Source: Misgurnus anguillicaudatus (lineage: Eukaryota; Chordata; Actinopteri; Cypriniformes; Cobitidae). From it: DNA of 64,000 nucleotides. Of this stretch, positions 1-12,419 are shown in pieces. The translations under genes and the position numbers were made by a program. The notes beneath the pieces are model-generated. The model was not told the DNA's origin, did no database searches, and was given only the letters and a program-made list of their open reading frames with translations. The stretch's first letter is position 1. Each line of letters opens with the position of its first letter. The DNA lies in assembly GCF_027580225.2 (NCBI RefSeq), contig NC_073358.2, forward strand, positions 48,198,001 to 48,262,000, written 5' to 3'.

Positions 1-480
1 ACTGGGGGTCTTCTTCCTCCACTTAGTTTTTCAGTTTTAAAGTCCGTCATTTAAATAGGGATTATAGCGCCAATGCAACTGGCTTTTAAAGGGGATGAGA
101 GATAAGACTCTCATTGGTTTATTGCATGTTACACCCAAAAACACACAAATTACTCATTAGGAGAATATGAACAACCCTTTTCGACCGTGCGCTCGCACAA
201 ACCATTTTTCCCATCATTAAATTAGCAAAAGTGGCATTGGACACACCCATTTAGACTGTGCGCCGTGCGCTTTAGACAATGCGCTTAGATCGTTAAAATA
301 GGGCCCTTAAATGGGTCGCACACAGGACGCGCAGCTCAGCGCCGCGCTGTTCTAAAAAACTTGAACACATTGCTTTCTATGAGTATACAAGCACCAGCGC
401 CAACAGGTGGCACCTGTCCGCGCCGCCCAGCTACGACTCAGGAAGTTGCTGTAATCCCTGTCGCGCCACAGAGCACCACT
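1..480. repeat. probable interspersed-repeat fragment, GC-richer
   Basis: This stretch is GC-richer than its surroundings and has the texture of a decayed dispersed element, with several short direct echoes of a cgctttagac / gtgcgc type. No coding frame, terminal repeat or target duplication can be defined because the window edge cuts it. The repeat call is a judgement from texture only. Confidence 0.3.
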
Positions 481-2978
481 CACATAGTTTAACATTAAAT
501 AACATCATATTTGTCCCAAATCATTAACGATGAACATTCGCAGCTAACGTATATTATGCGCTATCGGACGAAGCTCGCGCTATTTAATGTGCACTTCCGG
601 TTTACGATACCTCCGAGTTGTCCAAGGCGCAACTCGACGCAGCGCAGTGTGAAGCTGAGCTGCGCGGCCGGTGTGCGATCCCCTTTAGAGTAGATGCAGC
701 GCAGCAGACATCACATTAGTTATGGCAATACAAAAAACAGCAAGATTTGTTACAATGGTCAAAGACATTTATCCAATAAGCAAATATTCGCCGTGTTATT
801 CTATCATCTTTTCTCTCTTTTTTCCCAAAACTCTCTCTCTCTCTCTCTGCAGAATGCAAAAAACAAATGCTCAACAAATCACAGCACATTGTAAACAACA
901 ATGGCGGCGCATTGAATACACACAGAATCGTAGTTTTCCTCATCTACTTTGTACTTTGTGATCAACAAACAAACAAAAACAAAAGAATACTTTTGATGGC
1001 ATTGATAAACCTGTGGTGGTTTTCTGTGGCGGGGAAGAAACGTAAGCCAATCAGGCGAAGGAAAAATGCCGGCTGTTGCTTGTTCTCACACGACAACATC
1101 AAGCTTCTGTCATGCTAACACATTGACCCCAGGGGATCTTATGAAAAACTTTACATTATTTACTCGAAGTCAACAATCGAGCAGGACAAAACTTTTTAAA
1201 ACTGAGCGACGACGTCCCAAGGATTACAGCAGCAATGACAGTGTTCTTAATATGACAAAGTAAGTGTTTTGATTAATGCCATTAATGTTTATTTTATTTT
1301 AATCAGTGTATACCATTTTGCAGAAACAATGATACGTTTTTATAATACATTTTTGAAAATCAAATTATGCATTTGAATTTAAAATGTTATTATAACCAAA
1401 AGATGCTATGTGAAAGTTTGTGACAGAAAATAGTGGTTTTTATCTTTCTTGGTAAAGACGGTTTCATTGGACGCATGTGCGGTGACATCGGTGTTTGGTC
1501 CGAACTTTACTTCCGGTTTCTGTTTGTTTAATGGACTGACTAGTTGCTGAAACTGAACTCTTAAACAAATACCTCATCAAAAAAAACTAATGTTTTGGTT
1601 TCCTATGTAATCTACATGTTGTTTATTTTGCTTGTTATATAAATAAACTGCTTTAAACGAATTTCGTTGTTATTTCATCTTGGCGGAGTTTACCAGAAGT
1701 TACGTGTTTTCCACGAAAGCCGCTTGTTTATGTTGTTACTGCTGAAACTGTCTATAGAAAACACGTTTTTATCGAAATAAGTCAAAATGGGTTTATTGCG
1801 TTTTGGAACCAAACTCTAATATGTCCTTCGTGTAGCCTGTGTACAGTATTTTTATGTAGCCCATTGCAATGCATTCTGGGATTGTCTTCCTTATAAAGGA
1901 TGCATGTAGACAAAACACCTTCATGCAGCACAGCAATGCGTTCTTTGTAGGGCAATAAGAAAAACAGCAAGACGTGTCGTGTTGCAACATCTTGCTTGTT
2001 TACATGGACCGATGTACAAAATACATTGCGTGTGAAAATGTAATTTCACCAAAATGAGGCGTACAAGAAAAACTCAAACAAAACATATTTAAATAAACAG
2101 CTTTAAAATGTTGTCTAGGTAGGCACCTCACTAGGTTTTGTCAATGAGCCAAAGAAAGAAGAGAGAAAAGAGAACGCAAACGAGATACTATGGTACTGTA
2201 TATGAAAAATAGTGCATGAAAGAAGAAGATTTGGTAGGCTAGTCGTTAGTTCAAACAAAGTCTTATCTCCCACAAGCAAATTATACTAAGTCACGGTAAG
2301 AGTTCTGTGGTCACAAACAATGTCGATTGGTTTTTCAGACACGTTTATGTACTCCGATCTGCTCCGGCTCGCTTTGCACTGCTGCAGTCCTGCGAGAAGT
2401 GCATTACATGTATGTTTGGCTAACTATATCAAATGACTTCTGAAAGGCACAGCAATTACAGCATTGACTACATTCACAGCCCGGATTTAATTGGCTCTGG
2501 ATATATTGACCACCGTCCCCTTGCTCTTCCCTTTGGTGCGGTCGATGCTGCAGCTCGCTGTCAGAGACCGGCTTGCCTTTCTAAATCCACACCTCCGTCT
2601 CGAGGGTCACACGCCTGTCTGCGATTCATTTGACTGGGGAACATGGGAGCAAAGACAAACGTGTCCTGTTCTGTGTGTAAGCGTAGAAGTCACTTTCCCT
2701 TTTGTCATTACTCCAATGGGTCATCTGTTCTTATAAACTGATGTCACTATGTGCTTTCTATTCTATTTTCAGAACGCAAGCTGGGCACAAACCTGCACGA
2801 GCTTGTGCACTGACTACTAAGCCTGTCGAGGAATGTCTGGTGAAAATTCGATTTGTGACCAAATTTGTTTTAAGGAAGATCGCAGATGAAGAATGCTAAC
2901 ATTTGTTTTGCAAGCAGTTCCATGCAAATGTCAAGCTTACCGTGAAAAGGTTTACCAAACATTAGATCTTAGATGTCA
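481..2978. other. no gene recognised; short CT microsatellite
   Basis: Open frames here are short, overlap on both strands and show no recognisable domain. A CT dinucleotide run lies at about 831-848, directly before a CTGCAG. A CAG-ended pyrimidine tract occurs near 2773, but no coding exon with a plausible partner was found. I see nothing else that can be supported. Confidence 0.5.
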
Positions 2979-3240
2979 GCCCTACTGAAAAGTCCAGCTA
3001 AGACCAGCATAAGCTGGTTGCTGGTTTTTGCTGGTTTAAGCTGGTCCTCCCAGACTGTCAAAAATGGTCAAGCTGTTGGGTCAGCTGGTCTTCAAACCAG
3101 ATCCGCTACGTCTACCTTGACCAGCTTAAAAAGTGGCCAAAACACAATTAAGCTTGCTACACCAGCTAAAACCAAAATGGGAGACCAGCAAAAAACAGCT
3201 CCCCAGCTTATGCTGGTTTTAGCTGTTTTTTCAGTAGGGC
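2979..3240. mobile_element. palindromic MITE rich in AGCTGGT motifs
   Basis: The ends are inverted repeats (gccctactgaaaa at the left, ttttcagtagggc at the right). The interior is a series of ccagct / agctggt words in both orientations, so the 262-bp unit can fold on itself. It encodes no protein; the long frame across it is a by-product of the repeats. This is a non-autonomous DNA element of a kind common in fish. The superfamily is not assigned. Confidence 0.8.
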
Positions 3241-3277
3241 ATATTTGGCAGTTTAAATACCCATGCAAGGTAGGGAT

Positions 3278-3505
3278 GATTTCCCAGATATTGTTTAGAT
3301 GTATCCAGGACTAGGCCTAGTTATATCAGGACATTTAAGTAGTTTTTACAAACAAACCTTACACAGAACAATACTTATGTGCATCCTGAGACAAAACAAT
3401 GGCACTGATATATGTTAAAATATGTCAGTACAAGGCGTTTTTAAATTAAGACAACTCAAACGTGGATTTTAGTCTGGGACTAGGATAAATCCTGTCAGGG
3501 AATTT
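3278..3505. mobile_element. dispersed MITE family A, copy 1
   Basis: The sequence from the tttcccag start through the lone ggactaggcctag words to the gtctgggactaggat end recurs at 18706-18938 and 44530-44776. All three share a block around acaaacaaacctta, then a tgagacaaaacaatgg block and a gatatatgttaa block in the same order. The ends are imperfect inverted repeats (ttccc... and ...gggaa). It is non-coding. Confidence 0.65.
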
Positions 3506-3744
3506 TTCCATAGTCAGTTTCAGATTTTAAAAAAATAAATAAAGATAAAAATAAAAATATTTTTCGTTTTTCGTTTCGTTGAGAAGAGCTATATCTTCTT
3601 AATTTATTACGTAATATTGATTTTGGTTTGTGCAATTTGTTTCACATAATTCCAACAAATTATGTGGTCTCTCAAAAAGTATATTGCATGCATGTTTCCC
3701 CTAATCTAAAATAAAAACATGTATAGACTTAAAATAGCCAGCCA

Positions 3745-4232
3745 TTTTTTGAAAAGTTGCTCGCCAGCATTTTTTTTGTTATTTTCACAAAAGTTGCCTT
3801 CCAGGAACATTTTCTTCTAAAAATATATAATCATACAAATATATCAAATGAAAGAGCAGACCTTTTGCTTTCAAACAAACAAACAAAAAGGGAAAAAAGT
3901 TTCATCCTATCTATATTTTTTCTCTGCTTATAAACTTTTAAATATGCAATTTTTTTATTTTTGCAAAAAGCTGAAATAATTGCATTTTTGTATTTTGTAC
4001 AAAATTGGAATTTTGTTAGAGATCAGATTCAGAATGATTATCAAAACATACAGAGTTTAAAATGAGTAAATAACTTTTTGTCTTCAGTTTTTTTCATAAA
4101 TTGGGTAAGTGCACATCTAGTGGATAATCGTGGTATTGCAGATTAACATAAAAATTCATCAGGAACATGCTTTTTATGCATTTTTTTTTTCTCTTAATTT
4201 ACGAGATAACTCGTTAATGGCAGGAAATAGTT
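3745..4232. mobile_element. MITE family B (TTTCCCCGCCA ends), diverged copy 1
   Basis: This segment matches 8935-9315 in reverse orientation: shared blocks include the tctctaacaaaatt word, a run of caaacaaacaaac, and an atctagtggat / atgatagatgg core. A shorter relative with clean ends is at 32146-32425. Here the ends are eroded (gccagcatt on the left, taatggcagg on the right). No coding content. Confidence 0.55.
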
Positions 4233-4249
4233 AATAATAATAAACTTTA

Positions 4250-6380
4250 ATTGACTAATAAGTAAACACTAAAGATATTTAATATTAACAAGATGTGTCA
4301 CTGCTATTGATATGAATGGAGAATATCGCAATCGTCAATATGGCCACTCCAGTCCTGCCTTCCAATAAAAAGAGACAATCGACTTCTTTAAAAAGACTTT
4401 GGTAACACCCTAGCAACCACCCAAAACATTTTAGTCCCCACCTAGCAACCATGACATGCTAGAAAACAGCAGAAGACCATAGAATGCATATTAAACAACA
4501 AAAACTGGAAACATGGACCATGTCTATGGTCAAATATTGATGAAAGCATTTGGCCAGATTGATTGATGTTTTACAGCCTCATTTGTACTCGGTTTTGTAT
4601 CGAATTATCTTTTGCTTTGGCCATTTTAAAAATCATCTCGAACAAGTATCATAAAATCCAGGGACTTATGTGATATTTTAGCTGTGATGCACTCCATAAA
4701 GTTTCATTCATAGTACAGCTTGCATCATGCAGCATATGGGCTCTTGTTACACACATCCAATCTGGATGCAACAGCACATCATTTTATATTCGGTAAACAA
4801 AGCCGGATAAATCAAATAAACGTGCATATCATTCCTCACATTTATTCTTGCATCTTTGGCAGGCATGAGGTAGACCCAGCTGAATATTTGACAGTTTTCA
4901 GTTAATACTGATTAGATGTATTCTCATTTCTGTTTTCATCTAAACATTTAATGCATCTTGTTAAACAACTTTAGTAAATGAGTCCAACCTGTGCACATGC
5001 GCGGTGGCTGAACAACTTTGGTTAAAGATTTTTTAGCACAATCTGAGCAACTTACCGAAAAAGTTATGGTACAGTTGATTTAATTGTTGGTGCAAAATAT
5101 GTTGTTTATTGGTGATATCTTGTCTTTCCCCATTTAAGTATTTTTGATCTTGCATGACTAAAGGGACTTCCCTATATCTACATTACAGGAAAACACCTGA
5201 AACTGCGTTTTTACCACAGTGGGTCTCCTTGCAGTTTACTATTTCTGTGACCTCCATAGGTGACTCTGTGAATTATTTTTTTCCCAACGTATTCACATCA
5301 TCTCACAGCATGATTGCAGGTTTATGCATTTGTCTATTTGGCCATGATAGTAATAATTATGATAGAGCACACTTCATCTGTGCCCATGTGTAATTTTTTC
5401 CTGTCGTCCAGATAGATGGATGTGCTGTGGCTGTTTGCAATAGTTCATCGGAGTCCCTGCACAATTGGGTTGTGTTTTGCCAATCTAATAGCTCTTGCAG
5501 GTGAAATTTAATACATTGCGTTTGTAGACCTTGTTCGTTTGTCTTTATTCCTCCATCTTTTTCAGCGACTTGCAGATTAAAACACAATACAGGATTTATA
5601 GTTTCAAGAACAGATGGTGGAATCTTTGTGGGCTTTTGTTATTTATAAACAGATTGGCAAGGAAATGGCTATCCTACACGGTTTATGTGGAATTTAATTG
5701 AGAAGAATTCTCTTTCAATCTTTTCAATACAATCTTAAGTATTTCCCCCACTTTAGACGTCGACCGATTGTTTAAAAAGAGCTGATGATCAGAGCACCTT
5801 GTACCTGGCAATTAAAAGCAGTGGAAAAACACATCAGAATGTGTGATTAATTTAAATTCGGTCACAATGAGAACAGAATTGCATTTTTACGCTCAGCACT
5901 TCCAACGCTGTCTCATGGCAATTCATACATATTTTACGAGGTGGCTAATCTGTATTAATTTTGCGAAATGGTCTGCAAAAAAGTGCCATCAGCACTTGAG
6001 TTGCCTTAGGAAACGTGTCTGTCTCATTGACAGACACATGTAGACATTGTTTTATTATGTCTTTATTAAATCATTTATGTCATTTTCCATTGTGGTGTGG
6101 AAGCCTGTCAGTGAAGTACAAGAACTAGATTGTTGGGCGAGTAGGATAACAGGAGTAAATCCACAGAATTTAGGAAAAATTTACACAAATCAGCTGTACC
6201 GGAAAGCTGGTGCAGTCTTGAGTGATTGGTTGCATCCCTTAAGGAATGATTTTCAGTTACTTTCTTCGGGTTGCCGGTTTGTGGCTCCGAGATGGAAAAC
6301 TACATGGTATAGGAATACTTTTGTTCCAGCAGCAATCACAGTTTTAAAGAGAACATTTCACAAGATTTTTTAAGATGTCA
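4250..6380. other. no gene recognised; mostly unique-looking AT-rich DNA
   Basis: I see no repeat structure, splice-supported exon or conserved protein motif. Short frames at 4720-4905, 5154-5393 and 6047-6373 have no recognisable domain and no supporting context. The stretch is best read as intergenic or intronic DNA. Confidence 0.5.
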
Positions 6381-6384
6381 AATA

Positions 6385-6805
6385 AATCTTTGGTGTCCCC
6401 AGAGTACAAATGTGAAGTTCTAGCTCAGAATATCATATAGATCATTTATTATAAACTTACCACTTTGTAGGAGTAAGCAAATGTGCCATTTTTGGGTGTG
6501 TCCTTTAAAATGCAAATGAGCTGATATTTGCAGTAAATGGCAATGCTGTGGTTGGATAGTGCAGATTAAGGGGCGGTATTTGGAAAAAATAGGTAATCGA
6601 CATTTGGCTCCCATTGTGATGTCAGTAGGGGATATTAAGGGGTAGTATTATCCCATTCTGACATCACAAGGGGTGCCAATGGTTTACCAAAAGTTACTGG
6701 GTTGATATTTTTCACATTTTCTAGGTCGATAGAAGCACTGGGGACCCAATTATAGCACTTAAACATGGAAAAAGTCAGATTTTCATGATATGGCTTTTTT
6801 AAATA
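6385..6805. repeat. dispersed repeat carrying a tgtccccag start, copy 1
   Basis: Begins with ggtgtccccagagtac and contains a gttctagctcagaatat block, a gatgtcagtagggg block and an inverted-looking tcccattctgacatcac block. It resembles 46298-46790, which starts with ggtatccccagaatg and has similar spacing of the same words. It is likely a non-autonomous element. The boundaries are approximate. Confidence 0.45.
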
Positions 6806-7140
6806 ATAAGAGTAAGAGAAATGTATTAGTATTTTATATTTAATTTGAATAGAGGATATGTAGACTCACCTAAAGGATTATTAGGAACACCTGTTAGATT
6901 TCTCATTAATGCAATAATCTAATCAACCAATCACATGGCAGTTGCTTCAATGCATTTAGGGGTGTGGTCCTGGTCAAGACAATCTCCTGAACTCCAAACT
7001 GAATGTCAGAATGGAAAAGAAAGCTGATTTAAGCAATTTTGAGCGTGGCATGGATGTTGGTGCCAGATTGGTCTGAGTATTTCACAATCTGCTCAGTTAC
7101 TGGGATTTTCATGCACAACCATTTCTAGGGTTTACAAAGA

Positions 7141-8131
7141 ATGGTGTGAAAAGGGATAAACATCCAGTATGCAACAGTACTGTGTGCGAAAAATGCCTTG
7201 TTGATGCTAGAGGTCAGAGGAGAATGAGCCGACTGATTCAAGCTGATAGAAGAGCAACTTTGACTGAAATAACCAATCGTAACATCCGAGGTATGCAGCA
7301 AAGCATTTGTGAATCCACAACACGCACAACCTTGAGCGGATGGGCTACAACAGCAGAAGACCCCACCGGGTACCACTCATCTTCACTACAAATAGGAAAA
7401 AGAGGCTACAATTGGCACAACAACCTGATCTCACGAATTTTTTTGTGCTCATTTTTCCGTGGCATTCTCACGGATCTCCGCATTTTTCCGTGGCCCTGCT
7501 ACGGACTGTCTTTTTCGTGGCATTCTCACGGATTGGTTACTCAACTGTTTTGTCCTATTTTCTTACCATTTTCGCTTCGGTTTAGGGTTAGATTTACATG
7601 AAATGACATCCCTACCCAAACCCAACTCTAACCCCAACACCAGGCAACAATTGTTTAAAGTTTAGAAAATATAAAAGAATAAAGCAGAATTTTTTTTATA
7701 AACCAATGCTTAAAGTGACATACTAACGCAAACACCAAATCTAACCCTAAACCGAAGCGAAAATGGTTTGAAAATAGGAAAAAACAGCTGAGCAACCAAT
7801 CCGTGAGAACGCCACGAAAAACGACAGTCCGCAGCAGGGCCACGGAAAAACGCGGAGATCCGCGAGAATGCCACGGAAAAACCAGCACAAAACTCCGCGA
7901 CCATCCCACAGAACTCTGCGAGATCATGTTGGGCACAAGCTCACCAAAATTGAACAGTTGAAGACTGAGAAAATGTTGCCTGTTCTGATGAGTCTCGATT
8001 TCTGTTGAGACATTCAGATGGTAGAGTCAGCTTACAGCATCTTGTTGAATCAATGCCACGTGGAATTAAGGCAGTTCTGAAGGCAAAAGGGGGTCAAACA
8101 CAGTATTACTATGGTGTTCCTAATAATCCTT
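7141..8131 (+). pseudogene. Tc1-family transposase remnant
   Basis: Around 7205-7410 the conceptual translation reads like the N-terminal paired helix-turn-helix region of Tc1 transposases: GQRRMSRLIQADRR, then a GMQQSI and a TTRTTL segment, then NRKKRL. After the hairpin insertion a scrap with RHSDGR (about 8007) passes straight to a C-terminal block ending GQTQYYYGVPNNPLG (about 8091-8135). The middle, including most of the DDE catalytic domain, is missing and stops interrupt the frame. It cannot make a transposase. Confidence 0.8.
7421..7931. mobile_element. CCGTGG-family hairpin element (family C), copy 1
   Basis: Two long arms run in opposite orientation. The left passes through tccgtggcattctcacgga units to gcttcggtttagggttag. 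The right passes back through ctaaccctaaaccgaagc to the same units. The ends are caacctgatctc and gagatcatgttg. It lies inside the Tc1 relic, and ggcacaa is repeated at 7414-7420 and 7932-7938, which marks the insertion precisely. Non-coding; the apparent frames are mirror images of the arms. Confidence 0.85.
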
Positions 8132-8143
8132 TAGGTGAGTGTA

Positions 8144-8934
8144 TGTGTCATGGTGCAACCTGTCATGATGTTTTATAAACCTGTAAATCTATATGTGAAA
8201 TATTTTTATGTCCTTTATGTAGTTTTTTTACTGTACTGTTCTTATGTGATTCTGGATGACCGAATTCTATTTATCTGCAAAACAAATTTACCTGCGGGTT
8301 TAAAATATAAATACATTGAACTTAATTCATTGACCACATTCGTACATTTTTGTACAAAGGCCTTTGCCCCTGTGACATTGGGGTTAGGAGTGGGGTTTCG
8401 TTATTGTTATTTTCATGATAATCATATGTTTTTGCACGGTTAATTCTGTACGAATTCATACAAATTAGCCAGCTCATAAAAAATGTATGAATTCTCATGA
8501 GATCACGCTGGCACTTGTGGTTTTCATAAGAGAATAGTTTGAAACAAGGAAACTATTGTTATCTATCAATACCAATAGATGTCATTCTAAGTAACTAAAT
8601 ATGGATATCGGAAAAAAATTTTTGTATCAGTGTATCGGTGCATCCCTACTGTTAAATAAATTACAATTAAGTGCAACTATAACTTAAACTATATTATAGT
8701 CCGTCATTTCAAATATGAATGCACTTTAAATAAAATAAAAATATGATTGGCTGTCAGTGGTTTATCGTTCATCACTTTCCATCGTTCCATTTATATATAT
8801 CGTTATAGTTGTGGTGTGTTCTCTTTAATGTAGAATGATTTTTAAAACTATATTTTTATACATGTAGTTAGTGTGAATGGCCCTTTACCCATATTGTAAC
8901 ATACAAAATATGTAAGATAATTCTTATGTACTGT
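8144..8934. other. no gene recognised
   Basis: AT-rich sequence with one modest open frame (8135-8443) that is rich in hydrophobic residues but lacks a family signature. Nothing supports transcription or coding. Confidence 0.5.
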
Positions 8935-9315
8935 AAGGGTAAGTTAACTTTCCGAGATAACCTGATAAGTTTTTATGTTAATCTGTAATACCGCGATTAT
9001 TACAGATTACCATCATACCATAGATGGCGCTCTTACCAAATTTATAAAAAAACTGAAGCAAAAAAATATTTGTTCATTTTACACTCCATGTATGTTTTGA
9101 TAATAGTTCTGAATTTGATCTCTAACAAAATTCCTTCACAAAAATGCAATTATTTCAGCTTTTTGCTCAATTTTTTTTATTTTTTAAGATTTTTTTCCCA
9201 TTTTGTTTGTTTGTTAGTTTGTTTGAAAGCAGAGGATCTGTTCTTTTATTTGATATATTTATTTGACAAAAAAATGCTAGCGGGCATCTTTAAAAAAAAG
9301 GCTGGCGGGGAATGA
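8935..9315. mobile_element. MITE family B, copy 2 (opposite orientation to copy 1)
   Basis: Shares with 3745-4232, in reverse complement, the tctctaacaaaatt block, the gtttgtttg run and a ttatttgatatatttat block. The right end tggcggggaatgag fits the family end seen cleanly at 32412-32425. The left end near aactttccgagataacc is diverged. Non-coding. Confidence 0.6.
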
Positions 9316-10508
9316 GTAAAAAAAACTCTGACAACAAGATTATTTATTAATTCTGATTCATAAATTACACAAGAGAAATACTGTCCAAGCAAACCCTTCA
9401 CATTTTTCATTTCTAACACTGAAACGGTTATAAAACGCTATTTATATTCATGACAGAGTTTTGTTTGGGTTAAAGATGAACAGTATCCTATTATAAAAAG
9501 GAAATGAATTTTAAACTTGTACCAGCAATCTATCAGAAAATGTTACAGTCAATCCTCTGACTGTCCAACACTGTGTCCGTGATCCGACATAATCTCATCT
9601 AATTTTATTGCATCATATTACCATGCAGCTTATTCAAAAAAATAAAATAAAATAGGAGACAAGATTAAAATGCAGGTCTAGGAAATGACTGGTCTACTAC
9701 ATGGTAAATATAACACAAAACATACAAAGTGCATCACTTTGAATTGATCTGAAGCATGTAAATTATTCAATGCATATCTAATACCAAACATTATATAATT
9801 TATCAAAAAATGGGGCAATACATATTTCCAATAACTTGTTCTTAATATTCTGCCGGATTTGTGGGAGTCGAATGAGCCATGAAAAGCTGTTTCATGACAG
9901 CTGCGTGTCATACATGCACACTGTTAAGCACAACATTTCCAACCGGCTCAGATCTTCCTGCCAGACACTGGATTAAAAGCTAAAATCAAACTTTCATTAC
10001 AGTATTATCTCGAACACAAAATGATGATTTGTTTTTATGGTTGAGATCGAATGCCAAACATGAAATCATGTTGGAATGAAGCCTGATAGAGTCATCATAG
10101 GAAAATGTGGGAGTAATCGAATTCTCTTCAAAACCCATCAGAAATGATTAAACCTCAGATTGAGTGAAATTCATTAGCCGTGTGTGCGTGCACTCGAGAA
10201 TGCTATCATCTTAAATCTATCAATTTATATCAATATTTGTTTGCTTACATTGTTATAATAGACCGATTACTTATCTTCAACCAGTGTTATAATGGGACAT
10301 TTTTTTGAGAACAACAGGATTGTCTGATGTATACTAGAATAGGTCTATGTATCATGCACAATAAGTCCATTAATAAAGTTCATTAGGCATTAAGAGACAG
10401 AGACTACTATACAGTATATAGTACTATTTTATATAATGAAATGAGCCAATGCAGGATTTCAATTAGCATCTTTCCGTTCTTGATGCGAGGCTCTTAAAAT
10501 AGGATCTG
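9316..10508. other. no gene recognised; unique-looking DNA
   Basis: No repeats with definable ends, no protein-like frame and no RNA gene signature were found. A short frame on the minus strand (9678-9911) shows no domain. Confidence 0.5.
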
Positions 10509-10599
10509 CACTGTAAAAAATTTCTGTAAATTTACATGGAAATTCAACAGCAAAATGCTGTTTTCGTGTAATAACAGTAAGTTGCTATTTTTTACAGTG
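10509..10599. mobile_element. small CACTGTAAAAAA-ended MITE
   Basis: A 91-bp unit that begins cactgtaaaaaattt and ends attttttacagtg, giving an inverted terminal repeat. The interior carries aacagcaaaatgctgtt, a small palindrome of the same kind as the units at 15643-15911. CACTG ends are typical of EnSpm/CACTA-type elements, but no clear target duplication flanks it. Confidence 0.65.
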
Positions 10600-11750
10600 C
10601 ATTGTGGGTAGACTCACTCACTTCAGGGCTGTTGTCGAGCAACAACAGAATGTTACTGTTATTTAACAGTATTATAGCATATTTTTCGTTCTGCACGCCA
10701 TTTTGGATTGTCTGCATGAGGTAGGTCTGCAACTTTATCGGTCCTTGTGCTATTTTTAAATTACATATTACTTTTAAATATTGCATTTTATCCAGTGAAG
10801 CTTTTCAAAAATAAATCAGATTTAATTTCCTATTTTAATCAGGCAAAGTGGGTATTCTACCATCACATCAGTTACACTCACATCAGATCACAGGTAAGAA
10901 TTCACCAAAGTTTTATCCAACCTGTTTATTTTACTAAAATGTGTGTAAAAGATGAATGAGGAACGATCAAAATCAATTATGGGTTTTGTGTCTTTACATT
11001 TTGAATGTGTTTATAAAATGGACATGTATCCCAGCTTCATGTAAGTTAAGGTATGGGGTATATGAATTTGTTACTATAGTCTGATTACACAAAAATTAAA
11101 CAAAGGCACCCTAATACATAAGACTTAAGCAGTCCAAATGATTCTTGGTGAAAAACCAAATGTAACTCTTTTCATTCACTGTGCATCTAGAAGTCTCTGT
11201 TGCAAACATGATTTCAAACTTGTTAAGTCATTATGGATCAAGTACAAGAAAGTGCAGTCAAACTTGAATTTATGTTTATGGTTAGAAACTGATGTATATT
11301 TAAAAAGTGTTACAGTTTTGTCTGTAGCAAAACCAATTGAATCGCATCAAAAGATTACTACTTGACTCATCTGAATTACTTTTATCCTCCATGTAGGGTT
11401 ATTTTGGTGCTTTGGTGCTATTTTTTCCTTATTCCCTTTTCGTGCATTGTGTAGACAAACAAATATTACAGATATTATTAAGGTGAGTAAAAGATGAGAG
11501 AGTATTATTTTGTATAAACATTCATGTTGTGAGTAAAATGTATATTGCCTCTGTGAAATATTATCAAGTCTTTTTGCAGATGTTAATTATCATAAATTGT
11601 TATCTTTGCTAATAGATGTGTCCCACTCCTGCTGTCTTTGAGAAGACTAGTAACTCACCTGTGACACCTTGTTTGATCCTGTTTGGTAAATATATGAAAT
11701 TTGACATTTTTCACTAAACAAGGCCCACACTCCAGGCTGACACAACCTTT
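10600..11750. other. no gene recognised
   Basis: Contains short frames and a few GT-AG-like signals (for example a cacag/gtaag junction near 10890) but no frame with a recognisable family and no exon chain. Left unassigned. Confidence 0.45.
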
Positions 11751-11751
11751 T

Positions 11752-12005
11752 ACTATCTTTCTTTCTTTCTTTCTTATTCTTTATGCCATTCCAGCATCTT
11801 TGGCTATATTCATGGCGAGAACCAGTTAATCCATACAAGTTTTATTCACACAAGTCAATCCAGACACTGTTGGGGTAGAGACAATTTGGCATCTGTGAAT
11901 ACCCAGAGTAAACCCACGCTGACACAGGGAGAACATGCAAACTTCAAACAGAAAGACCACCTGACCTAGCCAGGGCTCGAATCGGGGACCTTCTTGCTGT
12001 GCCTA
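11752..12005 (-). mobile_element. tRNA-derived SINE, 5'-truncated, minus strand
   Basis: Read on the minus strand it runs cacagcaagaaggtcc, a B-box-like gattcgagccc (one mismatch to the Pol III B box), then the tRNA-unrelated body with gtttgcatgttctccctgtg and cagcgtgggttt. It ends in a tetranucleotide tail that shows as ctttctttctttctt at about 11757-11775 on the plus strand. That is the structure of the SINE2-type family common in zebrafish and relatives. The A-box end is missing, so the copy is truncated. Confidence 0.75.
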
Positions 12006-12419
12006 TTACTATCAAGAGAACATCAAGCTTTATGACAAACTGAGAACATTTAATATCAGACTTTACATGGACACTAAATTAATTTGTGATTTCCAGTTTA
12101 CCTAAACATTAGTGGCCCTCAATGACTATAAATTTAATTGTATCATGACAATGGCCTCTGAAAATAGCATACTGTTAGGTTTCTATCTTGAAGGACATGG
12201 CACTTTGTGTCTTTGCCAGTGCTTGCATATTCTTCTCACTGCCTTTTCTACACTTAGCTCTACAGATATTAAGGGTTACAGCACTGTAGCCGCTTCACCT
12301 TTAGTATTATTCCGCCACCTAGTAATGGAGGTCCTAAGCAGGCACATCTCTGAATGGAAAAACACAGACGCGCTGTTTGAATCACTCTCCGTGTATCTCA
12401 TTAGTTTACTAGCTCATAA

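Larger units (their letters stand above)
6863..8141 (+). mobile_element. Tc1-like transposon relic, internally deleted, split by a hairpin element
   Basis: The outermost bases are near-perfect inverted repeats: cacctaaaggattattagg at the left is the reverse complement of the right end, with at least 25 matching bases per side. TA dinucleotides at 6861-6862 and 8142-8143 fit Tc1/mariner target preference. Without the 511-bp insertion at 7421-7931 the element is about 760 bp, roughly half the length of an autonomous copy. It is therefore a deleted, non-functional relic. Confidence 0.88.

Noticed and set aside
7590..7760. Interstitial telomere repeats (ttagggttag, ctaaccctaaacc)
   Set aside because: Only one to two telomere-like units occur per arm, and always as part of the hairpin family, so they are not telomeric remnants.
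7340..7936. Paired frames on both strands around the CCGTGG hairpin
   Set aside because: Mirror-image arms of an inverted repeat give matching frames on both strands; no coding signature.
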